Positions 6,010 to 7,493 of a stretch of DNA of 7,493 bases are shown here, piece after piece. The translations under genes and the position numbers were made by a program. The notes under the pieces were generated by a model, which was not told the origin of the DNA, ran no database searches, and worked only from the letters and a program-made list of their open reading frames with translations. How positions within the stretch are numbered: the first letter of the stretch is position 1; the number at the start of each line of letters is the position of its first letter. This DNA comes from an uncultured Actinomycetes bacterium (GTDB lineage: Bacteria > Actinomycetota > Acidimicrobiia > Acidimicrobiales > Acidimicrobilacustridaceae), in NCBI GenBank assembly GCA_945957335.1, contig CAMFLJ010000184.1:1-7493 (forward strand), given 5' to 3'.

Positions 6010-7005
6010 TTGGCACGCGACCTCGCCATCGACCTCGGCACCGCGAACACGCTCGTCTACGTGCGCGGCGAGGGCATCGTGCTGAACGAGCCCTCGGTGA
6101 TCGCGCTCAACAGCCGCACCCAGGACGTGCTCGCCATGGGCCACGAGGCCTGGCAGATGATCGGCCGAACGCCGAGCTACATCGTCGCCGTGCGCCCCCT
6201 GCGCAAGGGCGCCATCACCGACTTCGAGGTCACCCAGCGCATGATCCGCCTGCTGCTGCAGCGGGTCGGCGTCAACCGCTTCAACCGGCCCCGCGTCGTG
6301 ATCTGCGTGCCGTCGGCCATCACCGCGGTCGAGCAGCGCGCCGTCACCGAGGCGGCCCGCCGCGCCGGAGCGGCCGAGGCGCACCTCATCGAGCAGCCCA
6401 TGGCCGCCGCCATCGGCGCCGGCCTGCCGATCAACGAGCCGCTCGGCAACATGGTCATCGACATCGGCGGTGGCACCTCCGAGGTCGCGCTCATCTCCCT
6501 CGGCGGCGTGGTGGCGCTCGAGGCCGTGCGCGTCGGCAGCTTCGACATCGACGCCGCGGTGCAGACCTACATCCGCCGCGAGTACGGCATCGCCGTGGGC
6601 GAGCGCACCGCCGAGGAGATCAAGGTCACGATCGGCTCGGCGTGGCCCACCGAGAACGAGTACGCCGCCGAGGTGCGAGGCCGCGAGCTCATGAGCGGCC
6701 TGCCCAAGACCGTCATCCTCACCGCCGAGGAGGTCCGCGAGGCCATCGACGAGCCGGTGTCGGCCATGGTCGACGCGGTCATCGCGTGCCTCGGTCAGGC
6801 CCCACCCGAGCTGGCCCAGGACCTCATCGAGCAGGGCATCCACCTCGTCGGTGGTGGCGGCATGCTGCGCGGGCTCGACCTGCGCATCGAGTCCGAGACC
6901 GAGGTGCCGGTGCACCTGGTCGACGCGCCGCTCGAGTCGGTCGTGCTGGGCGCCGGCCACTGCGTCGAGTCGTTCGACGCGCTGAAGGTCATGTTCATGG
7001 AGTGA
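6010..7005 (+). CDS. mreB: Rod-shape-determining protein MreB (actin-like ATPase)
   Basis: MreB is a bacterial actin that polymerises at the inner face of the membrane and guides peptidoglycan synthesis. The 331 residues cover the whole actin fold: phosphate-1 loop IDLGTANT (7-14), GIVLNEPSV (22-30), RPLRKGAITDF (62-72), the segment VVICVPSAITAVEQRAV (96-112), LIEQPMAAAIGAG (126-138), phosphate-2 IDIGGGTSEVA (150-160), EEIKVTIG (202-209) and adenosine motif VGGGGMLRGLD (280-290). All nucleotide-binding motifs look intact. The TTG start is forced: an in-frame TAG lies two codons upstream and the conserved N-terminus ARDLAIDLGTANT follows directly. There is no N-terminal amphipathic helix of the E. 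coli type. No mreC or mreD follows; a convergent gene overlaps by 11 bp. It could equally be an Mbl/MreBH-like paralogue, which cannot be separated by eye. Confidence 0.95.
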   Translation: MARDLAIDLGTANTLVYVRGEGIVLNEPSVIALNSRTQDVLAMGHEAWQMIGRTPSYIVAVRPLRKGAITDFEVTQRMIRLLLQRVGVNRFNRPRVVICVPSAITAVEQRAVTEAARRAGAAEAHLIEQPMAAAIGAGLPINEPLGNMVIDIGGGTSEVALISLGGVVALEAVRVGSFDIDAAVQTYIRREYGIAVGERTAEEIKVTIGSAWPTENEYAAEVRGRELMSGLPKTVILTAEEVREAIDEPVSAMVDAVIACLGQAPPELAQDLIEQGIHLVGGGGMLRGLDLRIESETEVPVHLVDAPLESVVLGAGHCVESFDALKVMFME

Positions 7006-7493
7006 GCAGGTCCTCCGCCGCCTGGCGGACCTGCCAGTCACGGTCGTCGCGTGCCCGCTCGAGGGCGGCGTCGACCTCGGGCCCCTCGAAGGGCGCCAGC
7101 GCGATGACCGCTCGGCGGCGGACGGTCGCCTTGTCGGCCGTGGCGGCCAGGATCGCCTCGAGCCCGGCGGGGTCGCCGAGGGCGCCGAGCGCGGCGACGG
7201 CGGCCTCCCGGCACAGGGCGTCGGGGTGGCCGGTGACGAGGCCGCAGAGGTGGGCGACCACCTCGGGTTCGGCGGGCGGTCGCTCGCCGACGGCCCACGC
7301 CGCGGTCTCGACCACGGTCGGCTCGGCGTCGTCGAGCAGCCCGGCGACCGCGGCCGCCACCGCAGGCGACGCGGGCGAGCCGACCTCGCCACCGAAGCCG
7401 GTGGCCACCTCGCAGGCGCGACGCCGGACGACGGGCGACCCGTCGGCCAGGGCGGCGAGCAGCTCGGCCTCGGTCAGCGCGCCACTGCGGTCG
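6995..7493 (-). CDS. HEAT-repeat protein (5' end beyond window)
   Basis: The frame is open from the right edge of the window to the TGA at 6995-6997, giving 165 visible residues; the start lies beyond 7493. The GTG at 7406-7408 is internal, because the repeat pattern continues upstream of it (ELLAALADGSPVVRRRACEV). Five alpha-helical repeats of about 30 residues can be seen, with anchors such as SPVVRRRACEVA, PTVVETAAWAVGE, DALCREAAVAALGALGD, ATVRRRAVIALAPFEG and WQVRQAAEDLL. These fit HEAT/PBS-lyase-type repeats: paired helices, Asp or Pro at turns, and a V-R-x2-A pattern. Such solenoids usually serve as protein-binding scaffolds, and no catalytic motif is seen. Its end overlaps the mreB end by 11 bp on the opposite strand. 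The partner is unknown. Confidence 0.75.
   Translation of the reverse strand, partial: DRSGALTEAELLAALADGSPVVRRRACEVATGFGGEVGSPASPAVAAAVAGLLDDAEPTVVETAAWAVGERPPAEPEVVAHLCGLVTGHPDALCREAAVAALGALGDPAGLEAILAATADKATVRRRAVIALAPFEGPEVDAALERARDDRDWQVRQAAEDLLTP
7006..7034 (+). terminator. Hairpin directly after the mreB stop
   Basis: GCAGGTCC (7006-7013) is perfectly complementary to GGACCTGC (7027-7034). Inside these arms GCC/GGC can add 3 bp past a 3-base bulge, leaving a 4-base loop. It begins on the base after the mreB TGA. The lack of a U-tract makes it an unproven terminator, though U-less hairpins are often proposed as terminators in actinobacteria. It lies within the 3' coding end of the HEAT-repeat gene. 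Confidence 0.45.

Noticed and set aside
5473..7392. 639-codon open frame on the minus strand opposite moaE and mreB
   Set aside because: Low-complexity Arg/His/Asp-rich translation with no domain; it is the antisense shadow of well-recognised moaE and mreB in GC-rich DNA.
1..7493. RNA genes, CRISPR arrays, insertion sequences, attachment sites, riboswitches
   Set aside because: No tRNA-like cloverleaf, spaced direct repeats, transposase or terminal repeats were seen; intergenic gaps are at most 71 bp, too short for most such elements.

Overview
The window is very GC-rich and gene-dense, with strong G/C preference at third codon positions. It reads as chromosomal DNA of a high-GC Actinomycetota, most likely class Acidimicrobiia. 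This rests on the DUF2342 'zincin-like' protein, the PDZ protein with an LWRHPSEM cytoplasmic motif, the style of MFS carrier, and gene starts that sit directly behind TANNNT-type -10 boxes. The class assignment is inference; no rRNA or tRNA is present. There is no sign of a mobile element, CRISPR array or recent transfer.

Layout, left to right: (1) the 3' part of an MFS transporter gene (+) carrying a roughly 165-residue Pro/Ala/Thr-rich cytoplasmic tail; (2) a DUF2342/zinc-metallopeptidase-like gene (-); (3) a 71-bp divergent promoter region; (4) an NAD(P)-binding epimerase-like (atypical SDR) gene (+) with a C-terminal membrane anchor; (5) a membrane-anchored trypsin-like/PDZ (HtrA-like) gene (-), tail-overlapping the SDR gene by 17 bp; (6) a 63-bp divergent promoter region; (7) a tight three-gene (+) operon: moaE, a 71-residue single-span membrane protein starting inside the moaE stop (GTGA overlap), and mreB starting with TTG 3 bp after the previous stop; (8) the 3' part of a HEAT-repeat protein gene (-), tail-overlapping mreB by 11 bp. 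No stretch over 300 bp lacks a gene.

The main points of interest are these. Genes 2, 4 and 5 each keep an enzyme fold while the textbook catalytic residues are replaced (QEVAVH for HExxH; A-x3-R for Y-x3-K; Asp and Ala at the His and Ser positions of the serine-protease triad), so this looks like a run of pseudoenzymes or atypical enzymes. All four gene starts in the two divergent regions have a -10-like hexamer only 6-8 bp upstream and no Shine-Dalgarno sequence, which predicts leaderless mRNAs. The cytoskeletal gene mreB is translationally coupled to a small membrane protein and to the molybdopterin-synthase gene moaE, with no mreC or mreD next to it. The functional links between these genes are otherwise unclear, and I see no defence or secondary-metabolism system.
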